From the NCBI GenBank assembly GCA_030431455.1, contig JAUIJE010000001.1, forward strand, positions 842,357-906,356: a stretch of DNA of 64,000 nucleotides. Direction: 5' to 3'. Source of the DNA: a bacterium (GTDB lineage Bacteria; Myxococcota; UBA727; JAUIJE01). Both the position numbers and the translations under genes were made by a program. This document shows positions 29,716 to 38,168 of the stretch, piece by piece. The notes below the pieces were generated by a model that was given only the letters and a program-made list of their open reading frames with translations, made no database searches and was not told the DNA's origin. Every line of letters starts with the position of its first letter. The first letter of the stretch is position 1.

Positions 29716-31311
29716 TCAGCCTTGGTCCACATCGAAGCGGAACGCCAGCGTCTTGGTCAGCGCGGCGTTGTTCTGCTCGCGCAGGGTGCAGACGGTGGAA
29801 TAGCCCTGGAACGCCGCGGTCGCGCCGCCCCCGGTCGGGTCCTCGATCACGATTTCGCAATCGTCGTCATCCGTGAACAGGAACGTGCCGTCCGCATCGA
29901 TGAACACCGCGTAGTTGAGGTGCCCAGGCCGCTCGGCGACCCCCGGGTCAAACACCCAGTCGCAGGTCTGCACGGTGAGCGTGTCGCTGAGGTTGAGCCG
30001 GAGCTCGGCCCCGGCGGTGATGAAGTTCAGGTAGGTCTTCAGGGGGAACAGGGGGTCGTCGTCGTCGTAGGTGGTCTCGGTCACCAGCGGGAGCACCTGC
30101 TCGGCCCCGCCATCGACCTGGACGATGACCTGGTCGGCGGCCGGCGCCGTGAGCGAGGGGGCCGGGGCCTCATCGATGTCGCGGCAAGCCGGATCGTCGA
30201 CCACGCTCGCGAACGAGAACGCGATGTCGAGCGGGGTGTCGTCTGGCGCGGTCAGCGTGCAGGTGTTGGAGTGGCCGCGGACCACGTCGCCCACGGTGCC
30301 GTCCCACCCGTCGGTGATGGCCAGCAGGCAGGCCGCGTCGTCGTTGTCGTAGAGCTCGCCGGTGGTGTTCGCCACGGTGAACAGGTTGACCGGCACCTCC
30401 GTTTGCGGGGGCCCGCTGGCCAGGCAGACGCTGGGCTCGACGACGTTGAGGTTGGCGCGGACCTGGTAGGTCAGCCCGGTCTCGGTGGCGTAGGCGAACA
30501 AGGCAAAACCAGGCTCAAACGGCGTGGTGGTGATGCCCTCGAACCGCCACACCGCGGCCGGCCCCCCGTTGACCGACACCGTGGCGCTCCCGGTCTTGGC
30601 CGCCGGCACCTCCAGCGCCGGGAGCGGCTGACCACACAGGGCATCGCCGTCCCCATCTCCGTCGCCGTCCCCATCCCCATCCCCATCTCCGTCCCCATCT
30701 CCGTCCCCATCTCCGTCCCCATCTCCGTCCCCATCTCCGTCGCCGTCCCCATCGCCGTCGCCCGCCGCGTCGACGGGCACATCGAACGAAAGCGCCACGG
30801 TGTGGGTCGTGTCCTCGTCGGCCACCGTGCAGGTGGTGACGTAGCCCGCGATGGTGTCCCCGGCGGTGCCGTTGTACCCGTCCTCGAGCACGAGCACGCA
30901 GTCGTCATCGTCGACGGTGAACCACGCGCCGTCGATCAACACCTGGAACACGTTGTACGGGGGCTCGGTCTCGGACAGGTCGATGCCCGCCCGGCACACG
31001 CTCGGCTCCACCACCCCAAAAAACAGCTGCACGAGGACGGGGTCGGTCCCGCCCGTCGAGTAGGCAGCGTACAGCGGCCAGCCGCCGTCGTTCTGTTCGG
31101 CGCTGGTCTCGCCGAAATCGAGCACCTGGACCGCGCCGTCGTCGAGCACCAGGTGCAGGGTCCCGGGGGCCGCGGCGGCGATGTCGCTGCCCGGGCCGGC
31201 GTCGGTGTGGCACGCGGGTTCGGGGAGGGGCTCGCCGGTCGACGGGGGACAGCCGAGCGCGTGGATGACGGCCACGGTCACGAAGACCGTGTACAAGCGA
31301 TGAAACAGCAT
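29716..31311 (-). CDS. lipoprotein with three tandem cysteine-containing domains and an Asp-Gly repeat
   Basis: 531 residues from ATG 31311 (GGGGGAG upstream). Signal MLFHRLYTVFVTVAVIHALGC with lipobox HALGC gives an outer-membrane or surface lipoprotein. Three homologous modules of about 130 residues follow; each has VEPSVC or TVQTCDW, then NxxxxxDDDC or DNDDAACLLxIxDGWxG, then a TxCTL strand near its end, suggesting conserved disulfides. Between modules 1 and 2 lies a (DG)n linker of about 45 residues. No known family; adhesive or calcium-binding surface roles are only guesses. Confidence 0.7.
   Translation of the reverse strand: MLFHRLYTVFVTVAVIHALGCPPSTGEPLPEPACHTDAGPGSDIAAAAPGTLHLVLDDGAVQVLDFGETSAEQNDGGWPLYAAYSTGGTDPVLVQLFFGVVEPSVCRAGIDLSETEPPYNVFQVLIDGAWFTVDDDDCVLVLEDGYNGTAGDTIAGYVTTCTVADEDTTHTVALSFDVPVDAAGDGDGDGDGDGDGDGDGDGDGDGDGDGDGDGDGDGDGDGDALCGQPLPALEVPAAKTGSATVSVNGGPAAVWRFEGITTTPFEPGFALFAYATETGLTYQVRANLNVVEPSVCLASGPPQTEVPVNLFTVANTTGELYDNDDAACLLAITDGWDGTVGDVVRGHSNTCTLTAPDDTPLDIAFSFASVVDDPACRDIDEAPAPSLTAPAADQVIVQVDGGAEQVLPLVTETTYDDDDPLFPLKTYLNFITAGAELRLNLSDTLTVQTCDWVFDPGVAERPGHLNYAVFIDADGTFLFTDDDDCEIVIEDPTGGGATAAFQGYSTVCTLREQNNAALTKTLAFRFDVDQG
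30650..30765. repeat. hexanucleotide tandem repeat coding for Asp-Gly
   Basis: Near-perfect repetition of units such as ccatct-ccgtcc (minus strand GGN-GAY), about 115 bp, inside the lipoprotein gene. It encodes an alternating Asp-Gly linker. Such arrays can change in length by slippage, which here would keep the frame because the unit is 6 bp. Confidence 0.85.
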
Positions 31312-31393
31312 TGGACTCCCCCGGTTGGACCGGAGCATAGCCTGGGCCGGCGTCGCGTGGGGCGTGTGGCCGGTGGCCCGGCTCACACCCGGG

Positions 31394-32233
31394 TCAGGTC
31401 GAGAGGCGGCGGAACAGCTCGACGAAGTCGGGGGAGTGGCGGCACCCGTCGAAGAACCGGTCGGCCTCGGCCCAGCTGCGCACCCGATCGGGATCGGAGA
31501 ACGCCGCGCGCCGGAGGTGCTCGAGGCTCTCGTCGTAGCGCTCCTGCGCGGCCCGGAGCGCGGCCATGTGGTAGTTGGCCATGATGTCGTCGCTGTCTTG
31601 GGACAGCGCCGAGGTCAGGCTGCGCTCGGCTTCGGAGTAGAAGCCCTGCACGGTGTAGCTGATGCCGAGGTCGATCTGCGCGTCGATGTTGTCGGGCACG
31701 CGCTTGACCACCTCCCGGAGGTGGCCGATGGCATCGGCGTAGCGGCCCATGTCCATCAGCACGGTGGCCATCTCGTGGCGGGCGACTTCGTCGCTGGGGT
31801 CGAGCTCGAGGGCGATTTCGTATTCGCGCAACGCCTCGGCGAACTGGCCGCGCTCGGCGTAGGTCAGCCCCAGGTTGAGGTGGGCGTCGGGGTAGTCCCA
31901 CTCGAGGTCGATCACCCGATGGTACTGCTTGATCGCGAGCTCGTGCGCGTAGGTGGCGAGGAAACACGCGAGGTTGTGGTGCGCGGTGGGGCTTTGGGGC
32001 TCGAGCTCAAGCGCGAGCAGGTACTCGCGCAACGCTTCGAACAGCTCGCCCTTTTCGGCGTACACGGTGGCGATGTTGTCGTGCGCGTGGGCGCTCTCGG
32101 GGTCGAGCTCGATCGCCCGGCGAAACTCTTTGAGCGACTCGTCGAGCCAGCCGCGATCCGCCAGCTCGATCCCGCGCTGGTTGTGCAGGTCGCTTTGCGC
32201 GAGGCGATCGGGGGTGTCTTTGTCGCGGGCCAT
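31394..32233 (-). CDS. tetratricopeptide-repeat protein
   Basis: 279 residues from ATG 32233; a TTG at 32275 would add 14 residues and cannot be excluded, because neither has a good ribosome-binding site. At least six TPR units are visible, for example LDESLKEFRRAIELDPESAHAH... and FAEALREYEIALELDPSD. No signal peptide, so it is cytoplasmic and probably a protein-interaction scaffold. The C-terminus (SWAEADRFFDGCRHSPDFVELFRRL) is not TPR. It lies just downstream of the permease gene on the same strand. Confidence 0.85.
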   Translation of the reverse strand: MARDKDTPDRLAQSDLHNQRGIELADRGWLDESLKEFRRAIELDPESAHAHDNIATVYAEKGELFEALREYLLALELEPQSPTAHHNLACFLATYAHELAIKQYHRVIDLEWDYPDAHLNLGLTYAERGQFAEALREYEIALELDPSDEVARHEMATVLMDMGRYADAIGHLREVVKRVPDNIDAQIDLGISYTVQGFYSEAERSLTSALSQDSDDIMANYHMAALRAAQERYDESLEHLRRAAFSDPDRVRSWAEADRFFDGCRHSPDFVELFRRLST

Positions 32234-32288
32234 GTCGAGGGCGATCCGTATGGACCCGTGAGCGGGTCCTGGCAAGGGGCCGCGCGCG

Positions 32289-33557
32289 TCAGGCCAAGGG
32301 GTCGCGGATGATGCGCGGGGGGCGCGCCCGCACCGGCGGGGGCGGGTCGGCTTCGCCGTCGGCGACCCGATCGTCCAGGTCGGCGACCTTGGCTTGGATG
32401 GACCGGTAGACGGTGAGGATGAAGCTCGCCACCGGGACCGCGAACAAGGCGCCGACGAGCCCGTAGTAGTGCTCCCCGACGACGAGGGCGAGCACGATGA
32501 TCACGGGGTGAATCTTGGCCGCGTCCCCCATGATTTTGGGGTTGAGGAAGTTGGCCTCGACGAAGTGAATGAACAGGATCCAAAACAGCGCGAACAGCGC
32601 GGTGAAAAACCCCGACGCGAGCGAGACGAGCACGATGGGGATCGTCGACAGGATGCTGCCGAAGATGGGGATGAGCGAGAACACCATCGCCACCGTGGCG
32701 AGGATGAACGCAAACTTCACCTGCAGGATCAAAAGCCCCACCAGGGTGAGCGCGCCGTTGACCAGGCAGATGGTCAGCTGCCCGCGGATGACCCCCGACA
32801 GCCCGCTGCCCACCCGGGTCAAAAACGCGCCGAACGCCCCTTGGCGCTCCTTGGGCACGAGGGCGAAGAGGCTGGCGCGGATTTGTTCGGTGCTGATCGA
32901 GATGAACGCGCAGATCATCAGGACCAAGAAGAACGAAAAGAACGTGCCCACCACGCGCGCGACCACGCCCTGGACCCGCCCGAAGATCGACGTGAGCTCT
33001 TCCTCGACAAGCCGCCGGCCTTGCTCGAGCGCGCCCTTGGCGAGGTCGGCGAGGTTGACGGTGAGGATCGCGTCCCCTTGTCCCTCCTCGAGCTCGACCC
33101 CCTCGCTGGGCGGGCCGTACTTGGGCGAGACCCGGGTCTCGATGCGCACCGGCAGCCGCAACCGCTGGAAGAAGTCATCGACCCCGGCCGACCACTCCTC
33201 GATTTGCTGTTCGTCGATGGTCTCGACGTAGGCGGTGCCGTCCTTGGCCAGGCGCGCGACCTCTTTGTACAGCTGCGGCACAAAGAACACCGCCAGCAAC
33301 CAGCCGAGGCAAAAGATGCCGAGGTAGATGACCGCCACCGACAGCCACCGGGGCAGGTAGCGGCCGGCCACCGGACGGCGCGAGAGCTTCCCGACCAGGG
33401 GGTCGATCACGTAGGCGAGGGCGACCGCGAGCCAAAAAGGGACAAGCACCTCGCGGACCGAAAACAAAAACCACAGCCCCGCGATCCACACCGCCGCGAG
33501 CAGCGCGTTGCGGCGCGTGCGCGGTGACTGCAAAAAGGCGATGAAGCGTTCGGCCAC
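32289..33557 (-). CDS. AI-2E family transporter (PerM-like permease)
   Basis: 422 residues from GTG 33557 with AGGAC upstream. About eight membrane segments in the AI-2E/PerM arrangement: WIAGLWFLFSVREVLVPFWLAV, then YVIDPLVGKL, a soluble loop (about 100-200), and a C-terminal block with IPIFGSILSTIPIVLVSL and NPKIMGD. The family includes putative AI-2 exporters and sodium/proton antiporters, so the substrate is unassigned. The C-terminal Pro/Arg-rich tail is cytoplasmic. Confidence 0.87.
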   Translation of the reverse strand: MAERFIAFLQSPRTRRNALLAAVWIAGLWFLFSVREVLVPFWLAVALAYVIDPLVGKLSRRPVAGRYLPRWLSVAVIYLGIFCLGWLLAVFFVPQLYKEVARLAKDGTAYVETIDEQQIEEWSAGVDDFFQRLRLPVRIETRVSPKYGPPSEGVELEEGQGDAILTVNLADLAKGALEQGRRLVEEELTSIFGRVQGVVARVVGTFFSFFLVLMICAFISISTEQIRASLFALVPKERQGAFGAFLTRVGSGLSGVIRGQLTICLVNGALTLVGLLILQVKFAFILATVAMVFSLIPIFGSILSTIPIVLVSLASGFFTALFALFWILFIHFVEANFLNPKIMGDAAKIHPVIIVLALVVGEHYYGLVGALFAVPVASFILTVYRSIQAKVADLDDRVADGEADPPPPVRARPPRIIRDPLA

Positions 33558-33671
33558 TGGTTGTCCTCAGGCTCGTCCTGAAGCGGTTGTCCTAAAGAGG
33601 CAAGGGCCCCGGCGCAACCCGTCGGCGGCGACCGTGTTGACGACCCCGCGCGATCGCGAAATGCGCTCTCC

Positions 33672-34211
33672 ATGAACACACGTTGGGCTTTGTTGTTGTT
33701 GTCCTCGACGCTGCTCGGCTGCCCCGGCGAAGAGGTCGAGTGCGTCGCGGCCACGGATTGCGGCGGGGCCGAGGCGCCCTGCGCGGGCTGCCCCGAGGTG
33801 CCCGAGGCGCTCTGCCGCGAAAACGTGTGTGAGGTGCGCGGCGATGACGCGACCACCATCGTGGCCAACGTGAACATCCGGCCGCGGAGTCTCGACGTCG
33901 CCTCGCTGGTGCACGTGGTCGCGGACATGACCTCGGCGTCGGGCCCGCTCACCTGCGACAACGCCTTCGATGGCGAGCGGTTGAGCGCGGACGTCAACGT
34001 GTTGGCCGCCGGCTACAAGGCGTTGTCCGGCGGCTCGTACCACCCGGACGTCACCGTGGGCCGGGTCCCGCAGCAGCGGGTGGCGGTGCTTTTGATCGGC
34101 ACAGATCAAAATGCCGGCGAAGGTGCAGTGTTGGCGCATGGTTGTGAGACAGATCTAGAAGCCACTGGAGAGACCTTCACGGTCGACCTGATCGACCTCG
34201 AAGGCCTATAA
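33672..34211 (+). CDS. cysteine-rich predicted lipoprotein
   Basis: 179 residues. Signal MNTRWALLLLSSTLLGC with lipobox LLGC. The next 35 residues hold six cysteines (VECVAATDC...PCAGCPEV...LCRENVCEV), a pattern often seen in secreted cysteine-rich modules of Myxococcota. The remainder is beta-rich without known motifs. It is a single gene closed by a clear terminator. Confidence 0.75.
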   Translation: MNTRWALLLLSSTLLGCPGEEVECVAATDCGGAEAPCAGCPEVPEALCRENVCEVRGDDATTIVANVNIRPRSLDVASLVHVVADMTSASGPLTCDNAFDGERLSADVNVLAAGYKALSGGSYHPDVTVGRVPQQRVAVLLIGTDQNAGEGAVLAHGCETDLEATGETFTVDLIDLEGL

Positions 34212-34240
34212 AGTTTCTAGGAAATCAACGTAGGTGTCTT

Positions 34241-34271
34241 AAAGGCAACGCTTTTGGGTGTTGCCTTTTTG
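34241..34271 (+). terminator. rho-independent terminator
   Basis: Perfect 9-bp stem aaaggcaac (34241-34249) / gttgccttt (34260-34268) with a 10-base loop, followed by a T-run. It lies 30 bp after the lipoprotein stop and should end that transcript. Confidence 0.85.
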
Positions 34272-34321
34272 CTGTTGCGCAGATCGATCCGCGTTGCCCC
34301 GGAATCAGTGAAACATCGACG

Positions 34322-34349
34322 TTGCTGCTCAAAGGGGCGTGGCTATGCT
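34322..34349 (+). promoter_or_regulatory. candidate promoter for the gene at 34432
   Basis: TTGCTG (34322-34327), 16-bp spacer, TATGCT (34344-34349). It sits in an AT-richer interval after the terminator and about 85 bp before the start codon. A small hairpin (gaggggc ttttc gcctc) follows at 34381-34397. Confidence 0.4.
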
Positions 34350-34431
34350 TTTTCAAGAGTCAAGTGCTTTAATTCCTTCAGAGGGGCTTTTCGCCTCCGA
34401 CCACCAACCGAACAGGACCCGTCGCCGCGCC

Positions 34432-35430
34432 ATGCGATTCGTAGCCAAAGACCTGGATCAACCCCGTTGGGGGATCCGCGACAGCGATCGCGGCGCGGTC
34501 CTGTTTTACCGGTTTTTGCACGTCGACATTGGCTCCGCGATGTACGCGATGGATCCATCGGCGGAGATCGCCGCCGCGCTGTCGCAGCTGCGGCAAGAGG
34601 GCCGCGAGATCGCGCGGGTGATCATCGTCGGCACCGACACGTTGTTCGCGCCCCGCTACGAAGACAGCGCCGGCCGCGACGGCGCGCTCGCCACCTTCGC
34701 CCACCTGCTCGCCACGTTGAACGACGAGCGGGTGCCGTACACCTGGCGCACCCGGGGCGGGCTGGGCAACAGCGTGTTCCCCCCCGCGATCGCGCGGGCC
34801 TTGCTCGACGCGGGCGGGCTGTGTGTGGTCGAGGTCGGCCTGTGCTCGCTCGACGCCGAGCTCGCGCGCGCCTTGGAAGGCCGCAAAGGGGCCAAGCTCG
34901 AGGAGCGCATGCGCCTGATGGGGGCGCTGTCGTCGCGCGGGGTGCTCGTGTCCGCGCTGCTCGACCCCCTCGTGCCGATGCTCACCGACCAGCCCGCGGC
35001 GGTGCGCAAGGTGCTCAAAGAGCTCAAGGCCGCGGGGGTGTTCAAGGTCTCGGCGCGTTACCTCGTGCTCACCCGCAACCGGGCCAAGGCGTTGGCCCGC
35101 ACCCTGACCCCGATGAATCGCGACCTCATCCGCGGCTGCTTCGCCGACGAGCCGTGGCGCCAGGCGGACGACGACGGGCTGACCTCGTCGATGCACGAGG
35201 CGCACAAGTTGTTGCCCCCCCACCTCCGCAAGAACGGCCACCGCCGCATCGAGGAGGAGGCCGCGGCGCTGGGCATCGCGGTCGAGATTCTCGACCGCCC
35301 CTCGGCGGTCGAGGAGGAGCTCCGCGATCGCAAGGTCAGCAAGCGCAAGGCGTCGCGGGACCGCGCCCGCCGGCAGAAGCGGGCGGTGCCCCAGCTCGAC
35401 CTGTTTGGGCTGAAGACCCACGCGTCCTGA
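34432..35430 (+). CDS. hypothetical protein, possibly a radical-SAM-like (SplB/Rv2578c-like) barrel without cluster cysteines
   Basis: 332 residues from ATG 34432. The order of elements recalls the SplB/Rv2578c radical-SAM group: VIIVGTDTLFAPRYED where those have a GTNTDPYQP-type element, then a helix, a strand YTWRTRGGLG, VVEVGLCSLDAELARALEG, and GVLVSALLDPLVPMLTD. However, no CxxxCxxC cluster motif exists; its only cysteines are scattered (GLCVVEVGLC, GCFADEP). It may be a degenerate, non-catalytic relative, or an unrelated alpha/beta barrel. The C-terminus is basic (KRKASRDRARRQKR). Confidence 0.6.
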   Translation: MRFVAKDLDQPRWGIRDSDRGAVLFYRFLHVDIGSAMYAMDPSAEIAAALSQLRQEGREIARVIIVGTDTLFAPRYEDSAGRDGALATFAHLLATLNDERVPYTWRTRGGLGNSVFPPAIARALLDAGGLCVVEVGLCSLDAELARALEGRKGAKLEERMRLMGALSSRGVLVSALLDPLVPMLTDQPAAVRKVLKELKAAGVFKVSARYLVLTRNRAKALARTLTPMNRDLIRGCFADEPWRQADDDGLTSSMHEAHKLLPPHLRKNGHRRIEEEAAALGIAVEILDRPSAVEEELRDRKVSKRKASRDRARRQKRAVPQLDLFGLKTHAS

Positions 35431-35482
35431 GCGCACCACGCCGGTTGCTTTTCAGCCGGGGCCGGGTCCACAATGCCGGGCG

Positions 35483-37012
35483 ATGCTGACCCCCGATGCG
35501 CGGCTGGAGCTGCTGTACGCCCTCGAAGACACCGTCGACGCCTGCGACACCGTGGCGCAGGCGTACGACGCGTTGGGGCGCGTGTTGGCGTCCAAGACCG
35601 GCCTCACCGAGGTCCTGGTGTTGCGCAACGAGGCGCCGGCCCAGCTCATCGCGTCCGAGGCCGCCCAATACAGTGAAGAGGTGCGCGCGCTGGCCCGGAC
35701 CCTGTCCAATGCGGCTGCATCCTGGGAGCGCACGAGCTGGGACGATTGTTTGGCCCTGGCCATCCCGGGCAAGAAGGCCCGGCTCGGCTTCCTCGTGGCC
35801 CGGCGCCCGGGGGGCATGACCGCGGCGGACGAGGACCTGCTCGAGTTCGCCGCGTCCCGCCTGTCCCGGGCGGTGGCCCACCTGACCGACCGCGAGACGT
35901 TGATGGACCGCAACCTCGAGCTGGCCACGGTCTACGAAATCGATCGCATCCGCGACCAGGGCCACGACTTCGACGAGATGGTCGCCCGCATCATGAACCG
36001 CATGCTCGAGATCATCCCCGCCGACGTGGCCTTGCTGGTGCTCGGCGAGGACCTCGGCGCGGCCCAGCGGTTCGCGCGGAGCTCGTCGGGTACCGAGGCG
36101 GCCCAGCGGGTGGCGCGGCGGTTCGACGAGCAGCTCACACCGTTGCTGAAGAATCTGTACGAGGCCCAGCGCCCCCTCGACGTGCAGGTCGGCGAGCCCC
36201 GCCGGGCGGTGTGCGCGGTGCCGCTCATTTTGCGGGGCAAGACCATCGGGGCGTTTTTGTTGCTCGGGCGCGAGGGGCGCAGCTTTTCCCCGCGGGACGT
36301 GCGCCTGTTCCGCGCGGTGTGCAGCCAGACCGACACCGCGATCTTCGAGGACGTGCGGCAGCAGGAGCTGAAGGATGTGTTCTCGCGGTACGTGTCGCGC
36401 GACGTGTTCAGCCAGATGCTCGACAGCCACGACGACTTCTTGATCGGCAAGCGGACCGAGGTGACGTGTTTGTTCTCCGACTTGCGCGGGTTCACGTCGG
36501 TGAGCGAGGAGCTGCCGGTGGACACGGTGGTCGCGATGCTCAACGAACACTTCGAGGCCATGACCGCGGTGGTGTTCAAGATGGGCGGCACCGTCGACAA
36601 GTTCATCGGCGATTGTGTGATGGCGTTTTTCGGGGCCCCGCTCGAGACCGCGGACCACGTCGAGAAGGCGGTGCGCTGTGCGCTGCTGATGCGCGACACC
36701 CACAATGTGCTCTGCGAGCGCTGGGCCGCCCGGGGGCTGCCCGCGGCCAAGATCGGCATCGGGGTGCACACCGGGCCGGTGTTTGTCGGGCCGGTGGGCG
36801 GCGAGAACCTCGTCAGCTACACCGTCATCGGCGACAACGTGAACCTCGCGAGCCGCCTCGAGGGCATCAGCCACGGCGACGACGTGTTGGTCTCGGGGGC
36901 GGTGTACGACCAGATCAAGGACAGCGTCGAGGTGGAGTCGCGCGGGGAGGTCACGGTCAAGGGCAAGAGCGTGGCCACCCCGGTGTACAACGTGAAAAGC
37001 TGGAATGGCTGA
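35483..37012 (+). CDS. class III adenylate/guanylate cyclase with GAF-like sensor regions
   Basis: 509 residues. Two GAF-like regions (about 15-140 and 155-285) precede a class III cyclase domain (about 320-500). Cyclase motifs: FSDLRGFTSVSE with metal Asp, GGTVDKFIGDCVMAFFGAP with the second metal Asp, and GDNVNLASRLEG with the transition-state Asn/Arg. It makes cAMP (or cGMP; specificity residues not decided) in response to a ligand or redox cue sensed by GAF. No membrane segment, so it is cytoplasmic. It stands alone. Confidence 0.9.
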   Translation: MLTPDARLELLYALEDTVDACDTVAQAYDALGRVLASKTGLTEVLVLRNEAPAQLIASEAAQYSEEVRALARTLSNAAASWERTSWDDCLALAIPGKKARLGFLVARRPGGMTAADEDLLEFAASRLSRAVAHLTDRETLMDRNLELATVYEIDRIRDQGHDFDEMVARIMNRMLEIIPADVALLVLGEDLGAAQRFARSSSGTEAAQRVARRFDEQLTPLLKNLYEAQRPLDVQVGEPRRAVCAVPLILRGKTIGAFLLLGREGRSFSPRDVRLFRAVCSQTDTAIFEDVRQQELKDVFSRYVSRDVFSQMLDSHDDFLIGKRTEVTCLFSDLRGFTSVSEELPVDTVVAMLNEHFEAMTAVVFKMGGTVDKFIGDCVMAFFGAPLETADHVEKAVRCALLMRDTHNVLCERWAARGLPAAKIGIGVHTGPVFVGPVGGENLVSYTVIGDNVNLASRLEGISHGDDVLVSGAVYDQIKDSVEVESRGEVTVKGKSVATPVYNVKSWNG

Positions 37013-37084
37013 GGCCGGTCGGCGGCCGGGCGTCTCAGTCCAGCACACCGGGGCGCCGGGACACACGCACCACGTCGGGGGGCT

Positions 37085-37336
37085 ATGATGAAGCGGGGTC
37101 CAGGAGAGGAACGTTTGGGCGAGTCACCGAAAACGGTCTGTGAGAACGTCGACCGCTGTCCACTGTTTCCGCTGTTCTCGATGGAGTCCACGCTCAACGT
37201 GTGGAAAGCGTTGTATTGCCACTCCAGCCAACACAAAAGCTGCGCCCGGTTCGTGTTCGTCAACGAACACAAAAAGCCGCCCCCCGCGGACATGCTCCCG
37301 GACGGCACCAAGCTGAAGGTGTTGCCCGACCGCTGA
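37085..37336 (+). CDS. small cysteine-motif protein (83 aa)
   Basis: Starts at tandem ATGs 37085/37088 after a GGGGGG stretch. Contains C-x5-CPLFPLF, then KALYCHSSQHKSCARFVFV, so four cysteines in two pairs (C-x5-C and C-x8-C) that could bind a metal or Fe-S centre. It ends with a Pro-rich ADMLPDGTKLKVLP segment. The spacing and conservation-like pattern look real, but I cannot name the family. It is convergent with the FMN-binding membrane protein. Confidence 0.65.
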   Translation: MMKRGPGEERLGESPKTVCENVDRCPLFPLFSMESTLNVWKALYCHSSQHKSCARFVFVNEHKKPPPADMLPDGTKLKVLPDR

Positions 37337-37348
37337 TGAGCGGCCCCG

Positions 37349-38158
37349 TCAACGACAACCGCGCAGCGCCACCTCGGCGGCCTTGAGCACCATCCGGCTC
37401 GAGGTGGTCGCGCCGGTGACACCATCGACCTGCAAGGTCGCGCCCCCGGTCACGCGGTCGGCCACCAGCGCGCCCAGGGCGGGGTAGAGCATGTCCGGTC
37501 GCGCGGTGACGCGCAGGGCCGCGATGCGGCCACCGGCCACGTCGAGCTCGACGGCGAAGCCGCCGCCTTGGTCCACGCGGCCGCGGCACGTTCGCCCGTC
37601 GAGCCCGGCCAAGGGCACGTCGGCGACCGCGGTCGCGCGCAGGCCATCGAGCACGACCACCTGGGCGACGCTGAGCGCGACGGTGAGCACCACGCTGAGC
37701 ACGACGAGCCCGCGCGCGGTTCGGCCCGGTTTGTCGCTGTGGCGCAGGCGGCCCCACGGCTTGCGCAACGACACGAACACCAACGCGACCAGACCGAGCC
37801 CCACCAGCGCCTGGGCCACCAGGCCGCCGTCCCCCGCGGGCGCGGCCCGCCCGATGTCGGTGTGGGCCGCGGCCGTGCTCAGGGCGGGCCCGACCCAGAG
37901 GATCTGGGCCAGCGCGAGCAGCACCGTGCCCGCCCACTTGGTCACCACCCACCAAAAGCGGACGAACCCCCAGGGCAAAAACACGCACAGCAGGCCGCCG
38001 GTGAGCGCGGCCAGCCCCGAGGCCCAGAGGCTGAGCTTGTCGTGCGCGAACCAAGCGGCGTGGGTGTCGCCCTGGGCCAGCCCGACGAGGGTGAGCGCCG
38101 CCCCGCCCAGCCACAGCCCGGTGGCCAGGAGGTGGACGGTGAGCAGCGCGGGTCTCAT
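37349..38158 (-). CDS. integral membrane protein with C-terminal FMN-binding domain
   Basis: 269 residues from ATG 38158. Four or five hydrophobic segments (ALLTVHLLATGLWLGGAALTL and later) are followed by a periplasmic FMN_bind domain (about 190-269) with VDGVTGATTSSRMVLKAA. The D-G-V-T-G-A-T element is the flavinylation motif in which the Thr can be covalently linked to FMN by an ApbE flavin transferase (known for RnfG/NqrC-type proteins). It probably shuttles electrons across or at the membrane. It directly precedes, on the other side of a 10-bp gap, the M50 protease gene on the same strand. Confidence 0.8.
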   Translation of the reverse strand: MRPALLTVHLLATGLWLGGAALTLVGLAQGDTHAAWFAHDKLSLWASGLAALTGGLLCVFLPWGFVRFWWVVTKWAGTVLLALAQILWVGPALSTAAAHTDIGRAAPAGDGGLVAQALVGLGLVALVFVSLRKPWGRLRHSDKPGRTARGLVVLSVVLTVALSVAQVVVLDGLRATAVADVPLAGLDGRTCRGRVDQGGGFAVELDVAGGRIAALRVTARPDMLYPALGALVADRVTGGATLQVDGVTGATTSSRMVLKAAEVALRGCR

Positions 38159-38168
38159 GCGTGAAGCA

